Assembly: GCA_035685445.1 (NCBI GenBank) | Contig: DASSAK010000002.1 | Coordinates: 1-14,651, forward strand | Source: DRGT01 sp035685445 | Lineage (GTDB): Archaea; Thermoproteota; Nitrososphaeria; Nitrososphaerales; Nitrosopumilaceae | DNA: 14,651 bases | Direction: 5' to 3' | Shown here: positions 1-7,189 of the stretch, in pieces | Layout of the letters: each line of letters opens with the position of its first letter | Position numbering within the stretch: the first letter of the stretch is position 1 | Notes under the pieces: model-generated | The model's input: the letters and a program-made list of their open reading frames with translations, nothing else | Databases searched by the model: none | What the model was told of the DNA's origin: nothing | Program-made: the position numbers and the translations under genes

Positions 1-1
1 T

Positions 2-109
2 GGAAACGGCAACAGTGGTGGAAACGGCAACAGTGGTGGAAACGGCAACAGTGGTGGAAACGGCAACAGTGGTGGAAACGGCAACAGTGGTGGAAACGGC
101 AACAGTGGT
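2..109 (+). repeat. Six perfect 18-bp tandem repeats
   Basis: The unit GGAAACGGCAACAGTGGT occurs six times head to tail without a single mismatch, from base 2 to 109; a seventh copy breaks down after GGAAA into an A-rich stretch. It encodes GNGNSG. Perfect identity, including third codon positions, points to recent expansion by slippage or recombination. The array may extend further to the left of the window. Confidence 0.95.
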
Positions 110-130
110 GGAAAAAAAGGTAAAAAGTGA
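2..130 (+). CDS. 3' end of a gene with a Gly/Asn/Ser repeat tail (5' truncated)
   Basis: This is the C-terminal end of a protein that begins outside the window. In the frame starting at base 2 it reads six copies of Gly-Asn-Gly-Asn-Ser-Gly, then a short basic end (GKKGKK) and a TGA at 128-130. The frame stays open across all repeats and the repeat unit is a multiple of three, which supports coding. Such low-complexity, flexible Gly/Asn/Ser tails are often linkers or exposed tails; the function of the protein cannot be told from this fragment. It runs convergently towards the PEP carboxykinase gene, with 44 bases between the two stops. Confidence 0.6.
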   Translation, partial: GNGNSGGNGNSGGNGNSGGNGNSGGNGNSGGNGNSGGKKGKK

Positions 131-174
131 TTATTTAGTTAATATATCTACTTACGATTGAAATAAAATCTAAA

Positions 175-1776
175 TCAGGGATTTGGTCCAGCGTTTTTAA
201 TTTCTGCTGAAACGTCTTTGAATTTTTTGAAATTATCAACAAACATTTGTGCCAGTTTTTTTGCTGAAAGATAATAGGAATCCTTGTCAATCCATGTGTT
301 CTTTGGATCCAAGATCTCTGGTGGCACATCAGGACATTCCTCAGGAATATCCAAATTAAACAAATCATCATGTCTGTATTTGACAATATCTAATGCTCCA
401 GTTAATGCAGCAGTAACCATTGCTCTACTGTACTGTATCTTGATTCTTTTTCCAACACCATATGGTCCACCAGACCAACCTGTATTGATGAGATAAACAA
501 TGGTGTTGTGCTCTTTGATTTTTTCTCCAAGCATTTTTGCATAGACTGCTGCAGGACGAGGCATAAACGGGGCAGCAAAGCATTCTGAAAAAACAGCTTT
601 TGGTTCTTTGATTCCTCGTTCTGTTCCAGCAAGTTTGCTTGTATAACCTGACATAAAATGAAACATAGCTCCTTCTTTGGTTAACTTTGAAACAGGGGGC
701 AAAACACCAAGTGCATCTGCTGTCAAAAATACAATAACTTTTGGATGACCGCCAGTGCTAGGTATTACGGCACCTGGAATATAGTCAAGTGGATACGCTG
801 CTCTTGTGTTTTCAGTTAAGATGTTATCATCAAAGTCAGGTTTTAGATTATCGCTTCCAATTACAACATTTTCTAAAACTGCTCCAGACTTTATTGCATT
901 CCAAATTTGTGGTTCTGCTTCTTGACTTAGATTGATGCATTTTGCATAACATCCACCTTCGAAATTAAAAGTACCGTGATCAGACCAACCGTGTTCATCA
1001 TCACCAATCAGCATTCTATTTGGATCAGCAGATAATGTTGTTTTTCCAGTTCCGGATAATCCAAAAAATAGTGAAGTGTCACCATTTTTTCCAATGTTTG
1101 CAGAGCAATGCATCGGAAAGACTCCTTTAGCTGGAAGGACATAATTCATTACGCTAAACATTGACTTTTTCATTTCTCCGGCATAACTTGTCCCGCCGAT
1201 TAAAACAATTTTTTTTGTCAAATCAATTAGAATGAAAACATTCGAGTTTGTTCCATCAATTTCAGGAATTGCTTCAAAGTCATTAATGCACATCAGTGTA
1301 AATTCTGGTTCATGTTCTTCTAATTCAGCCTTTGAAGGACGAATAAACAATTGCCTTGCAAAGAGGCTTTGCCATGCATGATCATTAATCACTCTGATTG
1401 CCAGTCTGTTTTCTTTTTCAGCTCCAACAAACCCATCAAAAATATATAGCTCTTTTCCTTCCACAAACTTTTTCATCTTTTCTAGAATTTTATCAAATTT
1501 CCCAACAGGAAACTGATGGTTAATTGGACCCCAATCTACATTGTCATGAGTCTCATCATCAAATACAATGAATCTGTCATCAGGGGAACGGCCAGTGTAT
1601 TTACCAGTTTTAACTGAAAGTGAGCCCGTAGAGGTGATGATTCCTTCGTTTTTCTTTACAGCGTCATCAACTAAATCTTGAACACTTAGATTTCTGTGTA
1701 CTTTGGATGGTTTTATTCCAAATTTTACTAATTGTGAAGCAAATTTGTCTGTGATTCCAACAGTAGTGTCAGTCAT
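175..1776 (-). CDS. pckA: Phosphoenolpyruvate carboxykinase (ATP)
   Basis: Cytosolic enzyme converting oxaloacetate and ATP into phosphoenolpyruvate, ADP and CO2, the entry to gluconeogenesis; in autotrophic archaea it links the carbon fixation cycle to sugar synthesis. At 533 residues it has normal length for the ATP-dependent family. Visible motifs: TGRSPDDRF near residue 61, GTSYAGEMKKS near 195, HCSANIGK near 223, the P-loop GLSGTGKT at 239-246 and the metal-binding LIGDDEHGW near 256. These mark the ATP type rather than the GTP type. The start is ATG at 1776, preceded by GGGGGAT, a possible Shine-Dalgarno. The gene stands alone, convergent with the repeat-tailed gene and divergent from L32e. 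Confidence 0.97.
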   Translation of the reverse strand: MTDTTVGITDKFASQLVKFGIKPSKVHRNLSVQDLVDDAVKKNEGIITSTGSLSVKTGKYTGRSPDDRFIVFDDETHDNVDWGPINHQFPVGKFDKILEKMKKFVEGKELYIFDGFVGAEKENRLAIRVINDHAWQSLFARQLFIRPSKAELEEHEPEFTLMCINDFEAIPEIDGTNSNVFILIDLTKKIVLIGGTSYAGEMKKSMFSVMNYVLPAKGVFPMHCSANIGKNGDTSLFFGLSGTGKTTLSADPNRMLIGDDEHGWSDHGTFNFEGGCYAKCINLSQEAEPQIWNAIKSGAVLENVVIGSDNLKPDFDDNILTENTRAAYPLDYIPGAVIPSTGGHPKVIVFLTADALGVLPPVSKLTKEGAMFHFMSGYTSKLAGTERGIKEPKAVFSECFAAPFMPRPAAVYAKMLGEKIKEHNTIVYLINTGWSGGPYGVGKRIKIQYSRAMVTAALTGALDIVKYRHDDLFNLDIPEECPDVPPEILDPKNTWIDKDSYYLSAKKLAQMFVDNFKKFKDVSAEIKNAGPNP

Positions 1777-1918
1777 TTAATCCCCCAAAATTTGCTTCAG
1801 AGTTTTCAAGTGAAGCCATTGATATGCGAATCGACAAAAATTTCCTTATTATCTGTTTTCTCTGAATTTTTCAAATAGTTCAGGAACCTATTTATTCCAA
1901 ATTTCGAGACTCATCTTT
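1777..1918. promoter_or_regulatory. Divergent promoter region of pckA and L32e
   Basis: This 142-base spacer lies between two start codons facing away from each other. Before L32e a TATA-like CTATTTATT sits about 25-31 bases upstream of the ATG and there is no Shine-Dalgarno sequence, which suggests a leaderless L32e message. No clear TATA box is visible at that distance for pckA. The assignment rests on spacing only. Confidence 0.4.
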
Positions 1919-2323
1919 ATGCCGATCAACAAAGAGGAATTAGAGTTAAGAGAAAAGGTTTCATCAAAACGGCCTAATTTTAAAAGACCAGAAAGTTGGC
2001 GTTACAAGAGATTACAGACAACATGGAGAAAGCCAAAAGGAGTTGACAACCATCAAAGAAAACAAAAAAGCAGAGGTCGGCCAGGAATTGTCAAAATTGG
2101 ATATGGGGGCCCAAAAGATGCAAAGGGCTTACATCCATCAGGATTTACAGATAATTTAGTTTACAATGTTGCGGATTTAGAAAAATTAAATCCAAAAACA
2201 GATGGCGTAAGAATTGGTCACTCTGTTGGAACAAAAAAACGCAAAGAGATAATGTTAAAAGCAATTGAAAAAAAATTCCGAGTTTTTAATGCAAGGGTGA
2301 CTGCAAGTGGTAGTAAATCTTAG
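1919..2323 (+). CDS. rpl32e: Large-subunit ribosomal protein eL32 (L32e)
   Basis: Structural protein of the archaeal/eukaryotic 50S/60S subunit. At 134 residues it has typical archaeal length. The core PNFKRPESWRYKRL followed by WRKPKGVDNHQR and the stretch SRGRPGIVKIGYGGPK match the L32e signature, and it ends in a basic, IMLKAIEKK-type region. The ATG at 1919 follows a TATA-like element at leaderless spacing. The gene overlaps the start of L19e by 17 bases, so the two are co-transcribed. In many other archaea these two genes lie inside the spc ribosomal operon between L6 and L18 (family knowledge); here they form a separate two-gene unit. Confidence 0.96.
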   Translation: MPINKEELELREKVSSKRPNFKRPESWRYKRLQTTWRKPKGVDNHQRKQKSRGRPGIVKIGYGGPKDAKGLHPSGFTDNLVYNVADLEKLNPKTDGVRIGHSVGTKKRKEIMLKAIEKKFRVFNARVTASGSKS

Positions 2324-2759
2324 AGCAAAAAAACGACTCGTCTCCAGAGTTACTGGAGTTGGTGTTCATCGTGTTTGGTTTGATGCAGAACATGTTGACG
2401 ATATTACCGATGCAATCACGCGAGATAACATTCGAAGCTTGATTACTGCTAACACAATCAAAATTAAACCATTCAAGGGAACATCTCGCGGAAGAGCTAA
2501 AGTAAAAAGAATTCAGAAAGGAAAACGCGGAAGAGCTGCTGGTTCAAAAAAAGGCCCAAAAGGGGCACGAGTTGGAAAAAAAGAGGTTTACGTTAAGAAA
2601 GTTCGTGCACTACGATATTTGCTAAAGGTTGCAAAGGATAGAAAAGAGATCACAAATCCACAATTTTGGTCATTATACAAAAAGGTAGCAGGAAACACTG
2701 TAAGAGATAGGGCTCACCTCAGACAACTAATTGATGAAGTAAAACCTAACAAGACTTAA
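2307..2759 (+). CDS. rpl19e: Large-subunit ribosomal protein eL19 (L19e)
   Basis: Structural protein of the 50S subunit, 150 residues, normal for archaea. The N-terminus NLRAKKRLVSRV followed by GVHRVWFD is the L19e signature, then a basic central region (GRGRAKVKRIQKGKRGRAAG is close to the family pattern) and the RALRYLLKVAKDRKEI helix. I chose the GTG at 2307 because it places the conserved N-terminus at residue 4 and because AGGGTGA lies six bases upstream as Shine-Dalgarno inside the end of L32e. Its TAA stop shares the TTAA at 2756-2759 with the stop of the convergent ogt gene. Confidence 0.96.
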   Translation: MVVNLRAKKRLVSRVTGVGVHRVWFDAEHVDDITDAITRDNIRSLITANTIKIKPFKGTSRGRAKVKRIQKGKRGRAAGSKKGPKGARVGKKEVYVKKVRALRYLLKVAKDRKEITNPQFWSLYKKVAGNTVRDRAHLRQLIDEVKPNKT

Positions 2760-3055
2760 AATCGAAATACTCTATTTTCAAAATCTTGAATTTTTCCATT
2801 TTGAATTTTGATGCCCTCTTTTGTTAGCATATTTTTTTTGACATCAATTCCATATGCATATCCCCCAATCTTTCCGTTAGAGTTTACAACCCTATGACAT
2901 GGAACTATTGCAGGATATGGGTTTTTGTTCATAATTTTTCCAATTATACGTTGTCCGTTTTTTAGGCCAACAGCTTTTGCTAATTCACCATAAGTTGTAA
3001 TTTGTCCTTTTGGAACCTGTAACAGTTTTTTGTAAACCATTTTTTCAATGCTCAA
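2756..3055 (-). CDS. ogt: Short methylated-DNA--protein-cysteine methyltransferase (MGMT/Ogt)
   Basis: DNA repair protein that removes alkyl groups from O6-alkylguanine by irreversible transfer to its own cysteine. The catalytic motif PCHRV is at residues 52-56 with Cys53, so it is a true methyltransferase rather than an alkyltransferase-like (Trp) protein. An arginine-containing QRIIGKIMNKNP helix (Arg36 the likely finger) precedes it. With 99 residues it consists only of the DNA-binding/catalytic domain and lacks the usual N-terminal domain. The start is probably TTG at 3055, overlapping the stop of dtdA in a TTGA; an internal ATG at 3040 (residue 6) is an alternative. Translational coupling with dtdA is likely. 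Confidence 0.9.
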   Translation of the reverse strand: MSIEKMVYKKLLQVPKGQITTYGELAKAVGLKNGQRIIGKIMNKNPYPAIVPCHRVVNSNGKIGGYAYGIDVKKNMLTKEGIKIQNGKIQDFENRVFRF

Positions 3056-3828
3056 AGTCTGATTACCTCAAGATTTGTTTTGCTAATAAAATCTAAAACT
3101 TTTTGCTTGTTTTTGCCGAGTCCCCCCCAATCAAGAAGAGCACTTTTTGCCATCTTGTTGCGGTCAAGTATGTGAGCAAACAAATCATCATTTAAAAAAT
3201 CAAGCGCATGCTTCGGAATCACTGTACCTAGAGCATGTTCTCCTTCCAATAGCTCTTTAGTAAATTTTTCAGGATAATGTGTTCCACCAAAACACAATGC
3301 TACAGGATATGATTTTGATTCGTCTTTCATTACGTCGACAACTAGTTTTGCAACAGAGTTGCAAAGATTAGAATCAGTCCATTGTTTTTTTGTTGTCCCA
3401 ATTTCTATAAAGATTGTTGGTTTGTTTAGAGCTGTTGGTCCATGATGTGTTGCTTCAATTGTAATTTGAAAATCTGCAAAATTTGTTTTGTTTTGCCAAA
3501 GTTTTTGAAGATATCTTTTTTGAAGTGATGGATGAGGGATTGCAACCTGTCTGTCGTTTCCTCCAAACTTTGCATCTGAGAAATTTCCTGTGCTATGACA
3601 GGTTAGTGCCAATACACCAGACTCTGCGGCATGTTTTGAAAGAAACACAAATCCATCATAGTGATATTTTTCTTCAAGCCAATCAGCAGAAATTGCAGGT
3701 GTTGAAATTATTAGCAAATCAAAAAATTTTCCATGATACAGCTCACCATCTTTTTGCATGTCTTGTGCTATGAACTTGGCCATGTTATGGCCTGCTGGAT
3801 CATCTTGATAGGCTACAAGCAATTCCAT
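3052..3828 (-). CDS. dtdA: D-aminoacyl-tRNA deacylase, archaeal type
   Basis: Hydrolyses D-amino acids wrongly attached to tRNA, protecting translation; the archaeal/plant (GEK1) family is unrelated to bacterial DTD and uses zinc (family knowledge). At 258 residues the length fits. Visible motifs: FLSKHAAESG near residue 62, a THHGPT segment near 127 and the strongly conserved GGTHYPEKFT at 201-210; several conserved His residues (65, 128, 129, 204) are candidates for metal binding. It starts with ATG at 3828, with an AATTTAATATGG TATA-like box about 28 bases upstream on the minus strand. It is the first gene of a two-gene unit with ogt and is divergent from secE. Confidence 0.94.
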   Translation of the reverse strand: MELLVAYQDDPAGHNMAKFIAQDMQKDGELYHGKFFDLLIISTPAISADWLEEKYHYDGFVFLSKHAAESGVLALTCHSTGNFSDAKFGGNDRQVAIPHPSLQKRYLQKLWQNKTNFADFQITIEATHHGPTALNKPTIFIEIGTTKKQWTDSNLCNSVAKLVVDVMKDESKSYPVALCFGGTHYPEKFTKELLEGEHALGTVIPKHALDFLNDDLFAHILDRNKMAKSALLDWGGLGKNKQKVLDFISKTNLEVIRL

Positions 3829-3867
3829 GAGATAAAAGATATAAAGACACCATATTAAATTCCAGCA
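3829..3867. promoter_or_regulatory. Compact divergent promoter of dtdA and secE
   Basis: Only 39 bases separate the two start codons. GATATAAAGA (around 3837-3846) sits about 27 bases before the secE ATG, and on the minus strand AATTTAATATGG (around 3851-3862) sits about 28 bases before the dtdA ATG. Each TATA-like box therefore lies close to the other gene's start. Both messages would be leaderless; no Shine-Dalgarno is seen for either. Confidence 0.5.
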
Positions 3868-4038
3868 ATGAATCCAAAGCAGACTCTCAAAAATATGGTA
3901 AATACTATGAAGTTGGCAAGAAAGTCAGATAAAGAAGATTACATGCAGCATCTTAGACTAGTCTTACTTGGAATTGGCGGTGTTGGGGCGATTGGATTTA
4001 TAATTCAGTTCGTATTCTCTGTTATTACATTCGGATAG
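3868..4038 (+). CDS. secE: Preprotein translocase subunit SecE (Sec61 gamma)
   Basis: Small essential clamp subunit of the SecYE(beta) protein-conducting channel in the cytoplasmic membrane. The 56-residue product starts MNPKQTLKNMVNTMKLARKS, an amphipathic basic helix, then an acidic turn (DKEDYMQHLR) and one C-terminal membrane segment from about residue 31 to 54 containing GIGGVGAIGF. That order and size match archaeal SecE/Sec61 gamma. It is followed after six bases by spt5, the usual archaeal order secE-spt5-L11, which strengthens the call for such a short protein. Confidence 0.93.
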   Translation: MNPKQTLKNMVNTMKLARKSDKEDYMQHLRLVLLGIGGVGAIGFIIQFVFSVITFG

Positions 4039-4044
4039 GTAAAA

Positions 4045-4503
4045 TTGGCTGAAGAAGTAAAGTCTCATCTTTTCGCAATTAGAACAACTGGCGGACAGGA
4101 AAAGGTAGTGATGAATCTACTTGAAACTAGAGCAAAGATGAACAAAATTAACATTCAATCTGTCTTGTTAGTTGATAATCTCAAAGGATATGTTGTTGTA
4201 GAGGCACTTGATCCAAGTGCCGCATATCAAGCGATCGAAGGAGTACGACACATCAGAGGTCAACTTCGTGGCGAATTAGAGTTTAAAGACATTGAAGGAT
4301 ATTTGGTAAAAAAATCAACTGTCACATCACTTGAGGTAGACAAGGTTGTTGAAATTACAGGTGGTCCATTCAAGGGAATGAAAGCAACCATTACAAGGAT
4401 TGATCATGAAAAAGAGGAAGCGACAGTTGTTTTACTTGATGCGTCATATCAGCTTCCAGTCACAGTAGATGCAAATTATCTCAAACTTTCATCAGAATCT
4501 TAG
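4045..4503 (+). CDS. spt5: Transcription elongation factor Spt5 (NusG family)
   Basis: Binds the clamp coiled coil of RNA polymerase and, with Spt4, makes elongation processive. The 152 residues comprise an N-terminal NGN domain (about 5-90, with AIRTTGGQEK and GYVVVEA) and a C-terminal KOW domain (about 95-150, with VVEITGGPFKGMKATI), the standard archaeal layout. The start is TTG at 4045, with AGGT five bases upstream as a weak Shine-Dalgarno; this places the NGN start where expected and no upstream alternative exists because the secE stop is six bases before. It is co-transcribed with secE. Confidence 0.95.
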   Translation: MAEEVKSHLFAIRTTGGQEKVVMNLLETRAKMNKINIQSVLLVDNLKGYVVVEALDPSAAYQAIEGVRHIRGQLRGELEFKDIEGYLVKKSTVTSLEVDKVVEITGGPFKGMKATITRIDHEKEEATVVLLDASYQLPVTVDANYLKLSSES

Positions 4504-4539
4504 CAAAGGATTAAATTTTCTGATTCAGGCTGAGATCTC

Positions 4540-5022
4540 ATGGGCGAACCACAAAAAATTTCTTCACTTGTAACGGGAGGAGAAGCATCAGCTGGTCCTC
4601 CACTTGGTCCAGCACTTGGTCCAATGGGAGTAAACATTATGGAAGTAATTAATGCCATAAATGAGAAAACAAAAGACTTTGCTGGAATGAAAGTTCCGGT
4701 GACTGTTTCAGTTGATCCTGATACAAAAAAGTGGGAAATTGACATTGGAATTCCATCAGCAGCTGCATTGATTCTAAAAGAAGCTGGTGTGCAAAAAGGT
4801 TCTGGCACCTCGGGAACTGAATGGGTCGGAGACATTGGAATGGATTCCGTTCTCAAAGTTGCACAAACAAAGTTGGAAAGCTCTTATGCTACATCTATAA
4901 AATCAGTTGCAAAGACAATCATCGGAACATGTCTTCCTCTTGGAATCAAAGTTGAAGGAAAGACTCCAAAAGAGATCACTGCTGAAATTAACGAAGGAAA
5001 ATGGGATGCAAAGTTCCAATAA
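4540..5022 (+). CDS. rpl11: Large-subunit ribosomal protein uL11
   Basis: Forms the base of the ribosomal GTPase stalk with the L10/L12 complex and binds 23S rRNA. The 160 residues begin with the Gly/Pro-rich signature (residues 13-32, including AGPPLGPALGPMGVNI) and continue with the rRNA-binding C-terminal domain (WVGDIGMDSVLKVA). A TTAAATTTT TATA-like box lies 22-30 bases before the ATG, so L11 probably has its own leaderless promoter in addition to read-through from spt5 (36-base gap). Its stop is separated by one base from the stop of the convergent Lrp-like gene. Confidence 0.96.
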   Translation: MGEPQKISSLVTGGEASAGPPLGPALGPMGVNIMEVINAINEKTKDFAGMKVPVTVSVDPDTKKWEIDIGIPSAAALILKEAGVQKGSGTSGTEWVGDIGMDSVLKVAQTKLESSYATSIKSVAKTIIGTCLPLGIKVEGKTPKEITAEINEGKWDAKFQ

Positions 5023-5023
5023 G

Positions 5024-5482
5024 TTATTGTTTAGTAAGATAGATTGGATCCTTGTCGGTTTTTTGTAGCTCCACAAAGGTTTCTGTGTCTTGAATTCCTT
5101 CAATTTTCCCAATCTTTTCAATTACAACATTGTGAAGAGATTCTAGGTTTTCAGCAAAAACTCTAATCATTATATCAAATCGTCCTGTAACTTCGGAAAT
5201 CGATACAACCTCCTTTGTGTCAAGAAGTTGCTTATGAATAGAGTCTTTTAGTTTTGGGTCTCTATTAATTCCAACTGTGGCTTTTACACCAATTCCTAAA
5301 AGAGATTCGTCAATTATTATAGTGAATTTTTTGATTAGTTTCTTTTTTAAAAGCCTCTTTATTCTGCTGTAAAGAACTGAAGCGTTGATTCCCATCTTTT
5401 TTGATAGGTTTGGGACAGAGATAGAGCCGTCCTTTGTTAATTCGTATAATAATTTTAAATCAAGCTCGTCAAATCGGTGCAA
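5024..5482 (-). CDS. Lrp/AsnC-family transcriptional regulator
   Basis: DNA-binding regulator of the feast/famine family, 152 residues. The N-terminal winged helix-turn-helix spans about residues 1-60 (DELDLKLLYELTKDGSISVP then NLSKKMGINASVLYSRIKRL as recognition unit) and the C-terminal ligand-binding RAM domain about 65-145 (VKATVGINRDPK, VVSISEVTGRFDIMIRVFAEN). The start is TTG at 5482: no in-frame ATG precedes it, and TTTATTAAA on the minus strand lies 24-32 bases upstream, giving a leaderless TTG message. The gene is inserted between L11 and L1 on the opposite strand and shares its upstream region with L1. Its effector is unknown; control of the adjacent L1-L10 genes is possible but not shown. 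Confidence 0.92.
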   Translation of the reverse strand: MHRFDELDLKLLYELTKDGSISVPNLSKKMGINASVLYSRIKRLLKKKLIKKFTIIIDESLLGIGVKATVGINRDPKLKDSIHKQLLDTKEVVSISEVTGRFDIMIRVFAENLESLHNVVIEKIGKIEGIQDTETFVELQKTDKDPIYLTKQ

Positions 5483-5649
5483 TGTTCTCGGAATCTCCGT
5501 CTTGATTTAATAAATGTAGGTTTTAGTGATTTTTTTTAAAGTTAATTTTATAATGTGTTTAGAAAGTTAGAAAAATTTCAAAATTTGTATCTTTTTAGTG
5601 TATGTGTCTCTAAACGATTTTAAGTAGGCTTTCGGGAAATTCTTCCGTA
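5483..5649. promoter_or_regulatory. Divergent promoter region of the Lrp-like gene and L1
   Basis: This 167-base AT-rich spacer holds a minus-strand TATA-like TTTATTAAA at 5506-5514 for the Lrp-like gene and a plus-strand TTTTAAG at 5618-5624, 26-32 bases before the L1 ATG. Both predict leaderless messages. A regulator of the Lrp family often binds its own upstream region (family knowledge), so this is the natural place for an operator, but I see no clean palindrome. Confidence 0.45.
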
Positions 5650-6312
5650 ATGATTACTGAAGCTCAGCTTACAGAGATGATAAGGGAAGCAAAAGAAGTA
5701 GACAAGGACAGAAAATTCAAACAAGCAGTAGAGATGATTATGGTTTTCAAAGACATTGATGTAAAAAAAGGATTTGCGCTAAATGAGACTGTTCAGCTTC
5801 CAAAGACAAGTGCTCCAGCTGCTGTATGTGTAATGGCCTCAGGAGATATGGGACAAAAGGCCAAAAACGCAAAGGCCGACAGAGTGATGGATGTAGCAGA
5901 ACTTGACAAGCTTGGAGCAAACAAACGTGAGTCCCGTAAATTTATCAACAAATATGATTTCTTTTTAGCAGACACAAAAATCATGCCAACTGTTGGTAAG
6001 ACACTTGGACAGTTATTGGGTCCAAGGGGAAAAATGCCAACCCCAGTTCCATTTAATGCACCAATTGAATCATTTTTGCAGAGATTTAGAACATCAATTC
6101 GAGTAAAGGCAAAGTCTTCACTCTCAGCATCATGTAAAATTGGTGATGAAACAATGGAGGATGCCGATTTAGCTGCAAACGCACATGCAGTAATTAGTGC
6201 AATTGAAAAGAAATTACCAAATGGAGATAAGAACATTAAAAAAATTCTAATTAAAACAACGATGGGAAAAGTTATCAAGGAACCTCCACAGGTGAAGAAG
6301 CGAAATGCATGA
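5650..6312 (+). CDS. rpl1: Large-subunit ribosomal protein uL1
   Basis: Binds 23S rRNA at the L1 stalk and helps release deacylated tRNA; in archaea it can also repress its own operon (family knowledge). The 220 residues have normal archaeal length. The signature in the middle, GQLLGPRGKMPTPVP, is visible, followed by the C-terminal half of domain I with IGDETMEDADLAANAHAVI and IKKILIKTTMGKVIK. The ATG at 5650 fits a TATA-like box at leaderless distance. The last 8 bases overlap the start of L10, so translation is probably coupled. Confidence 0.96.
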   Translation: MITEAQLTEMIREAKEVDKDRKFKQAVEMIMVFKDIDVKKGFALNETVQLPKTSAPAAVCVMASGDMGQKAKNAKADRVMDVAELDKLGANKRESRKFINKYDFFLADTKIMPTVGKTLGQLLGPRGKMPTPVPFNAPIESFLQRFRTSIRVKAKSSLSASCKIGDETMEDADLAANAHAVISAIEKKLPNGDKNIKKILIKTTMGKVIKEPPQVKKRNA

Positions 6313-7171
6313 GAACAGAACTAAATATCCAAAAAGAAAAACTCAGATGTACCAACAGTTACAAGAGCTACCAAAAAAGTACAAGGTTTTAGCTCTTGTA
6401 AGAATGGAAAAAGTTAGAGCGTCACAAATTCTCCCCCTAAGAAAAAAACTACGAGAGGAAGTAGAATTTGTCAGCATTAAAGACAAAGTTGCTCAAAAGG
6501 CACTTGAAAAAGTTGATGTTCCTGGAATCAAAGATATGATTTCAAAATTAACCGGCCAATGTCTTTTCATGTTTACTAACATGTCGCCATTTAAGCTAAA
6601 TGTTTTACTTGCAAAAAACAAGATAATGCTTCCTGCAAGGGCTGGAGATATTGCAAGCATTGATGTTGTAGTTCCTGCAAAAAACACTGGAATCGCGCCA
6701 GGCCCAATGCTTACTGAATTCAAAAATGCAAAGATTCCAACAAAAATTGATCAGGGAACAATTTGGATTACTAAAGACACCACTCCCGTAAAAAAAGGTG
6801 AAGCGATTCCTGAAAATGTTGCAGTGCTATTAGGAAAAATGGATATCAAGCCAGTGGAAGCTGGAATCTCACTAGAATCTGCCCTTGAAGAGGGTTTGGT
6901 CTATGCAAAAGACGACCTTGTAATAGATGTGGAACAGTTTGCACATGAGCTTGCACAGGCACACCAAGAAGCAATATCGCTATCAATTGAGGCAGCATAT
7001 GTTACACCAGAAAATGTAGAACATATTCTAGCTAAAGCAGCACAATCTGCAAGAAATGTTTCAGTGGAATCTGGATTTTTAACTGATGAGACAAAGGAGC
7101 AAATTTTGCAAAAAGGTCATGCACAAGCACAATCTCTTGCTGAAAAAGCAAAAGACTACAAACCGGCATAG
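6305..7171 (+). CDS. rpl10: Large-subunit ribosomal protein uL10 (archaeal P0)
   Basis: Anchors the L12 dimers of the stalk that recruit translation GTPases. The 288 residues start with the rRNA-binding domain (KKYKVLALVRMEKVRASQIL, KKLREEVEFVSIKDKV), followed by the insertion domain typical for archaeal P0 (VVPAKNTGIAPGPMLTEF, TKIDQGTIWITKDT) and a helical spine rich in Ala/Glu/Gln (HELAQAHQEAI, ILAKAAQSARN) that should bind L12 dimers. The protein ends in EKAKDYKPA and lacks the acidic linker and GLGALFG-type tail that ends P0 of many other archaea. L12 is not found behind it. The ATG at 6305 overlaps L1. Confidence 0.95.
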   Translation: MHENRTKYPKRKTQMYQQLQELPKKYKVLALVRMEKVRASQILPLRKKLREEVEFVSIKDKVAQKALEKVDVPGIKDMISKLTGQCLFMFTNMSPFKLNVLLAKNKIMLPARAGDIASIDVVVPAKNTGIAPGPMLTEFKNAKIPTKIDQGTIWITKDTTPVKKGEAIPENVAVLLGKMDIKPVEAGISLESALEEGLVYAKDDLVIDVEQFAHELAQAHQEAISLSIEAAYVTPENVEHILAKAAQSARNVSVESGFLTDETKEQILQKGHAQAQSLAEKAKDYKPA

Positions 7172-7189
7172 TTTTAAAAAACAAATTTT

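Noticed and set aside
1..112. CRISPR-like array
   Set aside because: The units are directly adjacent without spacers, and they keep a reading frame; this is a coding tandem repeat.
5793..6278. 161-codon open frame opposite L1
   Set aside because: It is a mirror of the conserved L1 coding sequence and has no family features of its own.
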